DNA from: Gemmatimonadota bacterium
GTDB lineage: Bacteria; Gemmatimonadota; Gemmatimonadetes; Gemmatimonadales; Gemmatimonadaceae
DNA: 64,000 bases
Assembly: GCA_021324635.1 (NCBI GenBank)
Contig: JAJPIS010000107.1
Coordinates: 62,001-126,000 of the forward strand
Direction of reading: 5' to 3'
The position numbers and the translations under genes were made by a program. This document shows positions 44,983 to 53,202 of the stretch, in pieces. A model generated the notes under the pieces. That model saw only the letters and a program-made list of their open reading frames with translations, was not told where the DNA came from and made no database searches. Position 1 is the stretch's first letter; each line of letters starts with the position of its first letter.

Positions 44983-46638
44983 TCAGCCCGGCTGTGCCGC
45001 GTGTTCCTGGTGGCCCCTGACGGCAGCGCCCCGCCCCGCCGCGCCGAGGGGCGTGCCCAGCACCTCGTGCGCCGCGTTCCGGCCGTGGATGCCGATGACG
45101 CTGCCGCCGGGATGCGTGCCGACACCGCAGAGATAGACGCCCGGCATCGGCGTGCGCGCCGCGAGCCGCCGGTCCCACATGTTGCTCGGCAGGATGTCGC
45201 CATGAAAGATGTGGCCGCCGGAGAGCCCGATGCGGCGCTCGACATCGGGCGGCCCGAGGACCTCGAGGTCGACGATCGCGTCGGGGAAGTTGGAGCAATG
45301 CCGCGCGATCGCATCGACAACCAGCTGGCCTGCCTCCGCTCGCCTCGTGTCCCACGATCCGCGCGCGAACGCGTGCGGCACGTACTGCGCGAAGACGCTC
45401 AGCGTGTGCAGGCCCGTGGGCGCGACGCTCGGGTCGTACACGGAATGGAGATACAGCTCGGTCCAGACGCGTTGCGGCAGGTCACCCCGGCGTGCCCTCT
45501 CGAATCCGTGCGCCCACTCGTCCTTGGTGAGCGGCGTGTTGATCTGCCCGGTGTGATGGTCCTCGTTGATGCCCGGGCGCGCCCGGAAGTTCGGCAGCTC
45601 GCGGATCGTCATGTTGACCTTCACCGTCAAGCTGGTCATCGGGATGGCTTCGACGCGCTCGCGCCACCCGGCGGGTGCCGACGAGCCGAGGAGCCTCAGC
45701 GTGCTGCGCGGATCCGCGTTCGAGATCACGACCGGGGCCGCGATCCGGTCACCCGACTCGAGCTCGACGCCGACCCCCGGAACGATCCGGGCGACGGGGA
45801 CGCCGGTGGCGACGACCGCGCCCGCCTCGCGTGCCGCGTCGCAGATGAGGAAGGAGATCATCCCCATCCCGCCCCGGACGTACCCCCACGTGCCCGGCAT
45901 GCCGAACATGCGGCCCGACGCGTGGTGGTAGTACACCGACGCCGTGCCCGGGTCGCTGGGGCTCGCGTTGGTCCCGATCACCCCCTGGCCGAGGTAGGCC
46001 ATCTGGAGCCGCTCGTCCTGGAGGAACCGCTCCACATACTCCACCATCGACCACTCGAACAGCAACTTGCGCGCGTCCTCATCAGCGCCGATCCGGGCCT
46101 CGATCGCATCGCGCGTGGGTGATCGGCCGATCCACACGTCGGCCGGGCCGGCGGGACGCAGGGCCTCACGAAGGCGACGCTTCACATCGACCATTGCCCG
46201 CCATCCGGCCAGGTCGTGCGGTGCGAACCGCCGCACCTCCGCTTCGCACCGTTCGTCATCGTTCCACAGCTGGATGCTGGATCCGTCGTCGAACGGCACG
46301 AACATCCCGCCCGCCGCCGGGAACCACTCCAGCCCGCGCCGCGGCAGCTCCAACTCATCGATCACGAGCTGATGTAGAAGGCCCGCGACGTATGCGCATG
46401 GGGAGAACCGAACTCCGGGCCACGGCTCCTCGAGCGTGCAGGCCCCACCCACGCGCTCTCGCGCTTCGAGCACGAGCACGCGGCGCCCTGCCCGGGCCAG
46501 GTACGCGGCACAGGTCAGCCCATTGTGACCCGCTCCGACGATGACGGCATCCCACGGCCGCCCCGCGAGAACGGGGACTGGCTCGGGGAGCCCGAGGCAG
46601 CCCATCACCGCCGCGGTCGGAGAGTCGACGCCTGCCAT
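44983..46638 (-). CDS. FAD-dependent oxidoreductase, phytoene desaturase / PYROXD2-like
   Basis: A 551-residue flavoprotein. The dinucleotide motif AVIVGAGHNGLTCAAYLARAG and the following VLVLEARERVGGACT, plus the C-terminal FAD motif YLCGVGTHPGGSVIGIHGRNAA, place it in the phytoene-desaturase-like NAD(P)/FAD oxidoreductases (PYROXD2 branch). These are often annotated as carotenoid enzymes, but there are no carotenoid genes here, so the substrate is unknown. It diverges from the marR gene with about 75 bases between starts, and may be under the same repressor. Confidence 0.88.
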   Translation of the reverse strand: MAGVDSPTAAVMGCLGLPEPVPVLAGRPWDAVIVGAGHNGLTCAAYLARAGRRVLVLEARERVGGACTLEEPWPGVRFSPCAYVAGLLHQLVIDELELPRRGLEWFPAAGGMFVPFDDGSSIQLWNDDERCEAEVRRFAPHDLAGWRAMVDVKRRLREALRPAGPADVWIGRSPTRDAIEARIGADEDARKLLFEWSMVEYVERFLQDERLQMAYLGQGVIGTNASPSDPGTASVYYHHASGRMFGMPGTWGYVRGGMGMISFLICDAAREAGAVVATGVPVARIVPGVGVELESGDRIAAPVVISNADPRSTLRLLGSSAPAGWRERVEAIPMTSLTVKVNMTIRELPNFRARPGINEDHHTGQINTPLTKDEWAHGFERARRGDLPQRVWTELYLHSVYDPSVAPTGLHTLSVFAQYVPHAFARGSWDTRRAEAGQLVVDAIARHCSNFPDAIVDLEVLGPPDVERRIGLSGGHIFHGDILPSNMWDRRLAARTPMPGVYLCGVGTHPGGSVIGIHGRNAAHEVLGTPLGAAGRGAAVRGHQEHAAQPG

Positions 46639-46698
46639 GGCGCGAAGCTAATGGATTCGACCGTGACCGGCACCTTTCACCCACCGCGTGCGCCGAGT

Positions 46699-46716
46699 TA
46701 TCTTGACATCGAGATG
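46699..46716. promoter_or_regulatory. Candidate MarR operator at the marR start
   Basis: TATCTTGACATCGAGATG is an imperfect inverted repeat (TATCTTGA / CATCTCGA, 6 of 8 matching) that overlaps the marR start codon. It resembles the TATCTCGA-type sites of MhqR-like MarR repressors. A related 18-mer lies before yceI. Confidence 0.6.
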
Positions 46717-47184
46717 CCTGCGACGGCGCCGGTGACCGATCGGGAGCTCGCGCTCAAGCTGTGGGTCGTCCTCGCGCGGGCCCACCGAGTGATCGCCGAC
46801 CGCGCACGCCGCGACGCCGAGCGGCGCGGGCTCACCCTCAGCGAGTTCGCCGTCCTCGAGGTCCTGTTCCACAAGGGTGACCTGCCGATCGGCCAGCTTG
46901 GACACCGGGTGCTCCTGACGAGCGGGAGCATGACGTACGTCGTGGACAAGCTCGCGCGACGCGGCCTGCTGGCGCGGCGGCGCTGTGGTGAGGACCAGCG
47001 CGTGACCTATGTGGCGATCACCCCCGCAGGCCGGCATCTCATGGCGGGGATCTTCCCGCAGCACGCCGAAGCCATCCGCCGGGCCGCCGCCGGGCTGACC
47101 GCCGAGGAGAAGCGCGCAGCCATCGCCCTCCTCAAGCGGTTGGGGCTCGCCGCCGAGCACGCCACCGTCGACGGCGCCGAGTGA
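46714..47184 (+). CDS. MarR-family transcriptional regulator
   Basis: A 156-residue winged-helix regulator. The order of helices is standard: dimerisation helix (ELALKLWVVLARAHRVIADRA), LTLSEFAVLEVLFHKGDLPIG, recognition helix (LLTSGSMTYVVDKLARRGLL), wing (ARRRCGEDQRVTYVAITPAG) and C-terminal helices. The residues GSMTYVVDKL and RR..EDQR are those of the MhqR/OhrR-like branch. The ATG at 46714 is chosen because the conserved domain begins right after it; ATG 46651 is possible. Candidate operators at its own start and before yceI suggest autoregulation and control of yceI. Confidence 0.88.
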   Translation: MPATAPVTDRELALKLWVVLARAHRVIADRARRDAERRGLTLSEFAVLEVLFHKGDLPIGQLGHRVLLTSGSMTYVVDKLARRGLLARRRCGEDQRVTYVAITPAGRHLMAGIFPQHAEAIRRAAAGLTAEEKRAAIALLKRLGLAAEHATVDGAE

Positions 47185-47240
47185 CGGGGTGGCCGGACGG
47201 GAGCCCGAGCGGGCGGGGCGGCACCTGTCATGCGAACCAA

Positions 47241-47258
47241 TAGTACGACATCAAGATT
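47241..47258. promoter_or_regulatory. Second candidate MarR operator, upstream of yceI
   Basis: TAGTACGACATCAAGATT aligns to the 18-mer at the marR start at 12 of 18 positions, with the same central GACATC. It lies 72 bases before the yceI start, where a bound repressor would block transcription. Confidence 0.5.
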
Positions 47259-47329
47259 CATCTCGCGACGGCGGGCCGCAGGCTCTTCCGCCGCCTCGGG
47301 CCTCACCTCCCACTGACAAGGACGGCACC

Positions 47330-47884
47330 ATGGCTACCACGCAGCACCCCGGGACAGTCACGCAATGGCGGGTCGACCACGCCCACTCCACGGTCGAGTT
47401 TGCGGTCAAGCACATGATGATCACGACCGTTCGCGGTCGGTTCCACGACCTCGACGGGACCGTGCGACTGGACGAGACCGCTCCGTCGGCATCGAGCGTC
47501 GAGGTGTCGATCAAAGCCGCGACCATCGACACCGGGGTCGCGGATCGCGACGCCCACCTGCGCTCGCCGGACTTCCTCGACGTGGAGCGCTATCCGGAGA
47601 TCACCTTCCGGTCGACGCGTGTCGATCCGCAGGGCAAGGGGCGCCTCCGGATCACCGGCGACCTGACGATCCACGGCGTCGCGCGCCCCGTCGTGCTGGA
47701 TGCGACCGAAGAAGGGCGGGGGAAAGACCCGTGGGGTGGCGAGCGCGTCGGATTCTCCGCGACTACCAGCATCGACCGTCGGGACTTCGGGCTCGTGTGG
47801 AACCAGACGCTGGAGCAGGGCGGCTGGCTCGTCGGACACGAGATCAAGATCAATCTCGACATGCAGCTCGTCCGGCTCGACTGA
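47330..47884 (+). CDS. yceI: YceI-family lipid-binding protein
   Basis: A 184-residue lipocalin-like beta-barrel of the YceI family, which bind polyisoprenoid or other amphiphilic molecules. The opening WRVDHAHSTVEFAVKHMMITTVRGRF, then DTGVADRDAHLRSPDFLDVERYPEITF and the final FGLVWNQTLEQGGWLVG are diagnostic. There is no signal peptide, unlike E. coli YceI, so it is probably cytoplasmic. AAGGACGG precedes the ATG at 47330. It lies directly downstream of marR, a very common pairing. Confidence 0.93.
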   Translation: MATTQHPGTVTQWRVDHAHSTVEFAVKHMMITTVRGRFHDLDGTVRLDETAPSASSVEVSIKAATIDTGVADRDAHLRSPDFLDVERYPEITFRSTRVDPQGKGRLRITGDLTIHGVARPVVLDATEEGRGKDPWGGERVGFSATTSIDRRDFGLVWNQTLEQGGWLVGHEIKINLDMQLVRLD

Positions 47885-47968
47885 CTCGCGTCGGGGCGGT
47901 CGTGCCGGCCGCCCCGCACCGTACCGTCCCACCGCGTCCCACCGCGTCCCACTCGTCCACCCGAGCTG

Positions 47969-49597
47969 CTAGCGCTGCGGGCACCGGACGGCAACGCGGT
48001 CGCCTGCCGCGGTCGCGTGGAATGCGCCGACCGATGCCGCGCCCGGTGTCCCGACCTCGTAGCGTCGCACCTCGAGCGCCGGAAAGGCGCGCGTCTCGAG
48101 CAGCGGATGCGTCACGCGCAGGGCGGAGTCCATCGCCCGGAGACAGACTGTATCCGACGCCGTGTGGCTCAGGACCAGCCACACCGCCCCGTCCGCGGCC
48201 GCGGCACTGTCGAGCGCGCGCCCCAGCGTCACCGTGCTCGTGCCGCCGAAGCGGAACTCCGAGTACTGATCCGACGGGTAGAGCACGCGAGGCGTGGACC
48301 GGGACGGACCCGGGCGGTCGCGGTAGTAGTCGAAGGCGCGACGAACATACGGGGCATAGAACACGATGACATCGCCGGGCCGCGATGCCGTCAGGATGAG
48401 GCGTGTCGCATCGCGCCAGTTCTCCTTCCGGTAACGCGTCAGGAGCGCCCAGTCGGTCCCTCCGGCCGCCAGGACAATGACCCCGAGCACGAGGCCGCGG
48501 ACCCAGGCGGCCGGTGCCGTCGCGATCACCGCCGCCGCCATCAGCGCCAGCGCCGGCAGGCAGACCGACAGGTATCGTGGCTCGAGAACGGGCCGGTCGG
48601 TGACCGACACGATCAGGGCGATCCCGGCGGGCACGACGAGCCAGGCGAGGACCACTGCGAACGCCCATCGCTCCTCCGGGAGCCGCGCCGAGCGGATGGC
48701 GGCGATCCCCGTGGCCACCAGTCCGCCGAGCACACTCACGTACCCGGCCCCGATCGCGAAGCCGGGTGCCGAAAACCCTGCCCGAAGCAACCGCGGCAGC
48801 GTCGTGCGGACGGCGTCCCCCAGCCAATCGATGTTCGAGTGCGGCCCACTCAGCAGAAACCCCGCGAGCGGTGCGAGCAGGACGGCGATGGTCGCTCCGG
48901 CCGCCGACAGCCGCCGCCAGGGAAGTCGCCCGCGCCGAACGAGGAGCGACACCCATTGCGCCAGCAGCACCAGTCCAGCGTAGAAGTGGGCGTAGACCGC
49001 GAGCGCGCTGGTCACGGCGTAGAGGACCCACCATCCGGCCGTTCGCTCGCGACCTCGCGTCGCCGGTGAGGCGTGCTCCGCGGAGACCGGTGACGGTGGC
49101 GTGGCCGCGGCTGTGCCCAATGCCCGCACGAACGCGAGCGTCGACAGGCTCACGAGCAGGACGGCAAGCGCATAGCTCCTCGCGTCCTGCGAGTCGTAGA
49201 CGTGCATCGGGTCGACGGCGAGCAGCAGCGCTCCTGCGAGTCCCGTGCGCCGGCCGAACAGCCGTGCGCCGATCGCATAGACGACCGGTACCGTGGCGAT
49301 CCCCGCGATCGCCGACAACAGGCGAACGAAGGCCTCTCCGCTCCCGCCGCGCAGCCAGAGCCGGAGCAACCCGTAGTAGAGCGCCATGTTGGCCTCGCGG
49401 GTTCGGATCTCGAACCAGAACGACCCCCGGGGCGCGCGCGCGAGCGCGACGCTGAACGCCTCGTCCAGCCAGAAGCTCTGCGAGCCCAGGCGGCTCAGGC
49501 GCAGCACGGCGGCGAGGAGGACGATGGCGAGCAGCAGCAGATCGGCCCGCCGCCACGTCGGCGCGATCGCGCCTCGGGTCCACGGTGCGCGGGTCAC
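47969..49597 (-). CDS. Membrane glycosyltransferase of the PMT/ArnT superfamily
   Basis: A 542-residue (from the GTG at 49597) integral membrane protein with about eleven helices. The first periplasmic loop carries FWLDEAFSVALA, matching the catalytic Asp/Glu motif of GT-C enzymes that use polyprenyl-phosphate sugars. AVDPMHVYDSQDARSYALA and the C-terminal soluble domain from about 420 are also typical. The acceptor (protein, lipid or cell-wall polymer) is unknown. The track ORF starts at 49696 but would overlap the divergent small gene; the GTG fits the hydrophobic start better. Confidence 0.85.
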   Translation of the reverse strand: MTRAPWTRGAIAPTWRRADLLLLAIVLLAAVLRLSRLGSQSFWLDEAFSVALARAPRGSFWFEIRTREANMALYYGLLRLWLRGGSGEAFVRLLSAIAGIATVPVVYAIGARLFGRRTGLAGALLLAVDPMHVYDSQDARSYALAVLLVSLSTLAFVRALGTAAATPPSPVSAEHASPATRGRERTAGWWVLYAVTSALAVYAHFYAGLVLLAQWVSLLVRRGRLPWRRLSAAGATIAVLLAPLAGFLLSGPHSNIDWLGDAVRTTLPRLLRAGFSAPGFAIGAGYVSVLGGLVATGIAAIRSARLPEERWAFAVVLAWLVVPAGIALIVSVTDRPVLEPRYLSVCLPALALMAAAVIATAPAAWVRGLVLGVIVLAAGGTDWALLTRYRKENWRDATRLILTASRPGDVIVFYAPYVRRAFDYYRDRPGPSRSTPRVLYPSDQYSEFRFGGTSTVTLGRALDSAAAADGAVWLVLSHTASDTVCLRAMDSALRVTHPLLETRAFPALEVRRYEVGTPGAASVGAFHATAAGDRVAVRCPQR

Positions 49598-49671
49598 GGT
49601 ATAACTTGTACGGCAGTCCAGCCCCGCCCTGCCGCGTGAGGCCGTGCAGAGCCGCCCGCCCGGAGCATTCG

Positions 49672-49983
49672 ATGCCCCAGAAGCGTCCTCCGCCATACGT
49701 CCGCCTCATCGAGCGTCTGGGGTCCGTCTCGGTGTGGCTCGTCGACGGCTCGTACGTGCGGAGTCACATCGACGCCGATTTCGGCGAGTTCGGCCACCGC
49801 TACTCGGTCGCCGCCATCCCTCGGCAGGAGGTGTGGCTCGACGCCGAGCCGGCCGGTGACGCGCCCGGCTCCCTGGCCCGGCGTGCCCTGATCGAGCGCC
49901 GACTGATGGCCCGGGGTATGGACTACGAAGCGGCGCGCACGGTGGCGATCGCCGAGGAACGGAAGCAGCGCGAGCGCGCGTAA
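49672..49983 (+). CDS. Small conserved protein of unknown function
   Basis: A 103-residue soluble protein: LIERLGSVSVWLVDGSYVRS, then DFGEFGHRYSVAAIPRQEVWLD, then a charged helical tail (LIERRLMARGMDYEAARTVAIAEERKQRERA). I have the impression of a recurring family with the pattern V-DG-x-x-R...D..F..F...Y...IP..E.WLD, but cannot name it. GGAG precedes the ATG at 49672. It is divergent from the glycosyltransferase and convergent with the disulfide oxidoreductase. The long TAA-side spacer carries a short direct repeat (ACCCGAGCGCGT-like, twice). Confidence 0.75.
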   Translation: MPQKRPPPYVRLIERLGSVSVWLVDGSYVRSHIDADFGEFGHRYSVAAIPRQEVWLDAEPAGDAPGSLARRALIERRLMARGMDYEAARTVAIAEERKQRERA

Positions 49984-50105
49984 CCCGAGCGCGTGCGACC
50001 CGAGCGCGTACGCCGCGCGCGCACGTGCCGCGACCGCACGGGACGGGGCGTCGCTCCGCACGCCGCCCGCGCGGCGGGCCGGCGCCGGCGGCACACGGGT
50101 CGCCG

Positions 50106-51665
50106 TCAGTGGAGGAGCCGAAAGAGCCAGGTGAGCACCCGCTTGGCGCGCGGAGTGAGCTTGGTGCGCCGCCAGGTATCGGCGGCCTTCCGCACGGCGT
50201 CCGACTCGGTCGGGTAGGCGTGGAGGCTCGCCCCGAGCGCACCCAGCCCGATACGCCGGGTCATCGCGAGCGTGATCTCGGCCAGCAGGTCCCCGGCGTG
50301 ATCGGCGACGAGTGTCGCCCCGGCGATTCGGTCGGTCCCACGGTGGAGGTGCAGGCGCAGCACGCCGTCGTCGTCGCCGTCCAGCACCGCTCGATCGACC
50401 TCGCGGAATGGCACGACGATCGTATCGAGCGGCACGGCCCGGGCAGCGCCCTCGCTGGGCGTGAGGCCGACATGCGCCAGCGCAGGGCTGGTGTATGTAC
50501 AGCGAGGGACCACGAGCGCGCTCGCCCGCGCATAACCCATGTGCACCGCGCTGGCGACGAGCGCGTTGCGGACGACGATGCGGGCGTGCGCGTCGGCGAG
50601 GTGCGTGAAGCGGAGCCGAGAGCACACGTCACCGGCGGCGAAGATCCGCCGGTTGGTCGTGCGCAGATGGTCGTCGACCAGGACGCCGTTCGTGTCATGG
50701 GCGACGCCCGCGGCGTCGAGGCCCAGCGCCTCGACGTTGGGGGTACGGCCAGCGGCGACGAGAATGGCGTCGCCCTCGATCCGCTCGACCCGATCGCGCT
50801 GGCGGATCGAGAGGACGCGCCGGTCTCCCACGCGCTCGACCGCGACCGGCGCCGCGTCGAGTCGGACGCGGACCCCATCGGCAGCCATCGCCGCCTGGAC
50901 GATCGCCACGGCTTCCGGTTCCTCCGACGCCATGATGCGACTCGCAGGCTCGACGACGGTCACACCGCTGCCCAGTCGCGCGAACGCCTGTGCCAGCTCG
51001 CATCCGATCGCACCCCCGCCGAGCACGATCAGGTGCGAGGGGCGGCGGGTGAGATTGAACACGGTCTCGTTCGTGAGAAACCCGGCCGCCTCGAGCCCCG
51101 GAATCGACGGGACGGTCGCCCGTGCGCCCGTCGCGATCACGGCACGCCTGAAGGGCAGCCGCGCTCCGTCGACGTCAATCGACTGACGGTCCACGAATCG
51201 ACCGTCGCCGAAGAAGACGTCGACGCCCAGCGCGGCGAACCGCGGGGCACCGTCCACCGGTGCCAGGCCCGCACGGAGACGTCGCATGCGCGCCATCACC
51301 GCCGGGAAGTCGGCGCCGTCGGCGGCGGCCGGCCCGCCGAACCGGGGCTGTGCCTGCGCCGCGTCGTGCCAGGCTCTGGCCGCCCGGATGACGGCCTTCG
51401 AGGGCACGCACCCCACATTGAGGCAGTCGCCCCCCATGTACCCGCGCTCGACGAGGGCGACGTGCGCCCCCAGCCCGGCGGCAGCCGCCGCGGTCACGAG
51501 GCCTGCCGTGCCCGCCCCGACGACGACGAGGTGATACACCGGCCGCGGAGGCGGATTGACCCAGCCCGGCGGCCGCACGTGCGCCAGGAGCTCGCGGTTC
51601 GCCTGGTCGAGCGGCTCGACGGACGGCACCGCCGCGAGGGGCGAGCGACCGATCGCGGCCGTCAC
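50106..51665 (-). CDS. FAD/NAD disulfide oxidoreductase (mercuric reductase / lipoamide dehydrogenase-like)
   Basis: A 519-residue class I pyridine-nucleotide-disulfide oxidoreductase. FAD motif VVVGAGTAGLVTAAAAAGLG, redox-active cysteines in GGDCLNVGCVPSK, NAD motif LIVLGGGAIGCELAQAFARLG, IFAAGDVCSRLRFTHLADAHA and the C-terminal His motif LHAYPTESDAV are all present. The paired C-terminal cysteines and the N-terminal metal-binding domain of true mercuric reductase are missing, so mercury reduction is doubtful; the physiological disulfide is unknown. The GTG at 51665 overlaps the stop of the TVP38 gene (GTGA), a pairing seen in many genomes. Confidence 0.88.
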   Translation of the reverse strand: MTAAIGRSPLAAVPSVEPLDQANRELLAHVRPPGWVNPPPRPVYHLVVVGAGTAGLVTAAAAAGLGAHVALVERGYMGGDCLNVGCVPSKAVIRAARAWHDAAQAQPRFGGPAAADGADFPAVMARMRRLRAGLAPVDGAPRFAALGVDVFFGDGRFVDRQSIDVDGARLPFRRAVIATGARATVPSIPGLEAAGFLTNETVFNLTRRPSHLIVLGGGAIGCELAQAFARLGSGVTVVEPASRIMASEEPEAVAIVQAAMAADGVRVRLDAAPVAVERVGDRRVLSIRQRDRVERIEGDAILVAAGRTPNVEALGLDAAGVAHDTNGVLVDDHLRTTNRRIFAAGDVCSRLRFTHLADAHARIVVRNALVASAVHMGYARASALVVPRCTYTSPALAHVGLTPSEGAARAVPLDTIVVPFREVDRAVLDGDDDGVLRLHLHRGTDRIAGATLVADHAGDLLAEITLAMTRRIGLGALGASLHAYPTESDAVRKAADTWRRTKLTPRAKRVLTWLFRLLH

Positions 51666-52411
51666 GCGCGCGTTTCCTGCCGCTCGCCCGTCGCCTGGCG
51701 CAGTGCCGCGCGGGCTCGGCGCGTGATGACGACGGTGACGGCACCGGTCGCCAGCAGACCGATCGCCCACAGGGCGTAGAACGGTGCCCCACGGGCCGCG
51801 CGGCCGGTGCCCGCCAGTGTGGCCACCAGGCCGGCGAGGGTCCCGACATACACGTAGAGCACCGTGCCGGGGAGCATCCCGATCGATGCCACGACGAAAT
51901 CCCGAAACCGTACTCGTGTCAGTCCAAGGGCGTAGTTGAGCAGGGAGAAGGGAACGAGCGGGGAGAGGCGAAGCAGGAAGACGACTCGGAAGCCGTCGCC
52001 TTCGATCGCCCGGTCGATCGCCTCGAATTGTGCATTGCCGGCGAGTCGGCGCACCATCCGCTCACGCGCCAGGTAGCGCGCGATGAGGAAGGAAATGGAC
52101 GCCCCGACGGTGGCGGCCGCGAACACGAGGATGGTCCCGCGCACGAGACCGAAGATGGCGCCGGCGGCGAGGGTGAGGAGCGAGCCCGGGACGAACACGA
52201 CGCACGCGACCACGTACCCGACCGCGAACGCGATCGGGGCCCAGACGCCAAGGCGCTCGACCGATGCGGCAAAGGCCGGAATGCGCGCACCCGCGACGTG
52301 TCCGAGGAGTATCAGTGCCCCCCCGCCGATCACGACCAGGGCCGCCCAGCGGGCGCGCTCGCGGGGTCGCGGACGTGAGGTCGACGGGGCAGCCGGGCCG
52401 CCGCCAGTCAC
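51662..52411 (-). CDS. TVP38/TMEM64 (DedA-related) membrane protein
   Basis: A protein of about 249 residues with five to six helices. The family core is visible as VVFVPGSLLTLAAGAIFGLVRGTI, a re-entrant loop (LLRLSPLVPFSLLNYALGLT) and GMLPGTVLYVYVGTLAG. Members are proposed lipid scramblases or transporters. Translational coupling to the disulfide oxidoreductase suggests a shared membrane redox or detoxification job. The GTG at 52411 is chosen because the longer track start (52516) lies within a terminator hairpin. Confidence 0.85.
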   Translation of the reverse strand: MTGGGPAAPSTSRPRPRERARWAALVVIGGGALILLGHVAGARIPAFAASVERLGVWAPIAFAVGYVVACVVFVPGSLLTLAAGAIFGLVRGTILVFAAATVGASISFLIARYLARERMVRRLAGNAQFEAIDRAIEGDGFRVVFLLRLSPLVPFSLLNYALGLTRVRFRDFVVASIGMLPGTVLYVYVGTLAGLVATLAGTGRAARGAPFYALWAIGLLATGAVTVVITRRARAALRQATGERQETRA

Positions 52412-52503
52412 CGACTCGGCGCGGTTGTCTGAGCCGTCTGAGCGGTCATCATGGACGAAAGGTGGCGGTGAGGCGCGCCTGACGCGAGCGCCGTGGAGCA
52501 AAG

Positions 52504-52537
52504 AGACGGCCAGCACCTCACGGTGCTGGCCGTCTCC
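52504..52537 (-). terminator. Rho-independent terminator of the Spy-like gene
   Basis: A perfect 15-bp stem (GAGACGGCCAGCACC and its complement) with a four-base TCAC loop, followed on the minus strand by TTTTG. It lies just downstream of the minus-strand Spy-like gene. Confidence 0.88.
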
Positions 52538-52586
52538 TACCGCGGCCGCGCTGGCGCGCCTGGCGCGACTGAGGTACCGGTCGCGA

Positions 52587-53099
52587 TCAACTCCTCGCCT
52601 GCGATTGCCCGTGATGGCGCTGCCAACGCGCCTTCATCGCGGCGAGGTTCTTGTCAAATTGCACCTGCTGGGCGGGGGTCAGAATGGCCCGCGCATCGGT
52701 GGTCCAGTGCTCACGCATCGTGCGGAGCTGATTCCGTGCGTCCTGGATCTTGCTCCGCGCCGCCGACTCGGCCGCCGTGTCCGCGCGCGTGCGCGCGTCC
52801 CGAAGGGCCACGCGCTCGCTGCGCAGTTGCTGGATCAGCGGCTTGGCCTGCGTGCGATACTGCTCACGAATCGCTGTGAGCTTCGCGTGCTGGTCCGGCG
52901 TCAGCTTCACGCCGTGGAAGAGGCGACGCGCACCCCGATGATGGCGTGCCATGTCGCGCCCGGCCGGCGGAGCCGGCTGCGCCGCAGTTGCGGCAGTGGC
53001 CGGCGGCGCCGCCGCCGGTGTGGCGGCCTGCGCCGCGAGGAGGCTGGCGCCGCCGAGCGTGAGCGCGAGCGATATGCCTGCGAGTGAGCGCTGCTGCAT
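52587..53099 (-). CDS. Spy/CpxP-like periplasmic protein with LTxxQ motifs
   Basis: A 170-residue exported protein. The signal peptide (GISLALTLGGASLLAAQA) is followed by an Ala/Pro linker and an all-helical domain with two LTPxQ motifs, KLTPDQHAKLTAIREQYRTQ and ILTPAQQVQFDKNLAAMKARW, 60-70 residues apart, as in Spy and CpxP. Such proteins act as ATP-independent chaperones or envelope stress sensors; His-rich edges (ARHHRGARR, RHHGQ) may bind metal. GAGGG precedes the ATG. It has its own terminator and a candidate operator upstream. No two-component partner is adjacent. Confidence 0.85.
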   Translation of the reverse strand: MQQRSLAGISLALTLGGASLLAAQAATPAAAPPATAATAAQPAPPAGRDMARHHRGARRLFHGVKLTPDQHAKLTAIREQYRTQAKPLIQQLRSERVALRDARTRADTAAESAARSKIQDARNQLRTMREHWTTDARAILTPAQQVQFDKNLAAMKARWQRHHGQSQARS

Positions 53100-53146
53100 C
53101 TGTGGAACCCTCGACCCCGTCCGGGGCCCGTCTGCAAGTGACAGTC

Positions 53147-53177
53147 GAACGGCGGTGTCCTGATATTCCCGCCGTTC
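53147..53177. promoter_or_regulatory. Inverted repeat upstream of the Spy-like gene
   Basis: GAACGGCGG and CCGCCGTTC form a perfect 9-bp inverted repeat separated by 13 bases, about 50 bases upstream of the Spy-like start codon. The AT-rich spacer (GAATATC on the minus strand) could be the -10 region, making this a plausible operator. Confidence 0.5.
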
Positions 53178-53202
53178 GTTCGACGCAGACGCGCAGCGGG
53201 TG

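Noticed and set aside
44983-46638. Carotenoid phytoene desaturase
   Set aside because: Only superfamily motifs match, and no phytoene synthase or other carotenoid gene is nearby; a PYROXD2-like oxidoreductase is the safer call.
46704-46709. TTGACA as a -35 box before marR
   Set aside because: It lies only five bases before the chosen start codon, leaving no room for a -10; it is better read as part of the palindromic operator.
50106-51665. True mercuric reductase (merA)
   Set aside because: The C-terminal cysteine pair and other mer genes are missing; only the general disulfide-oxidoreductase motifs are present.
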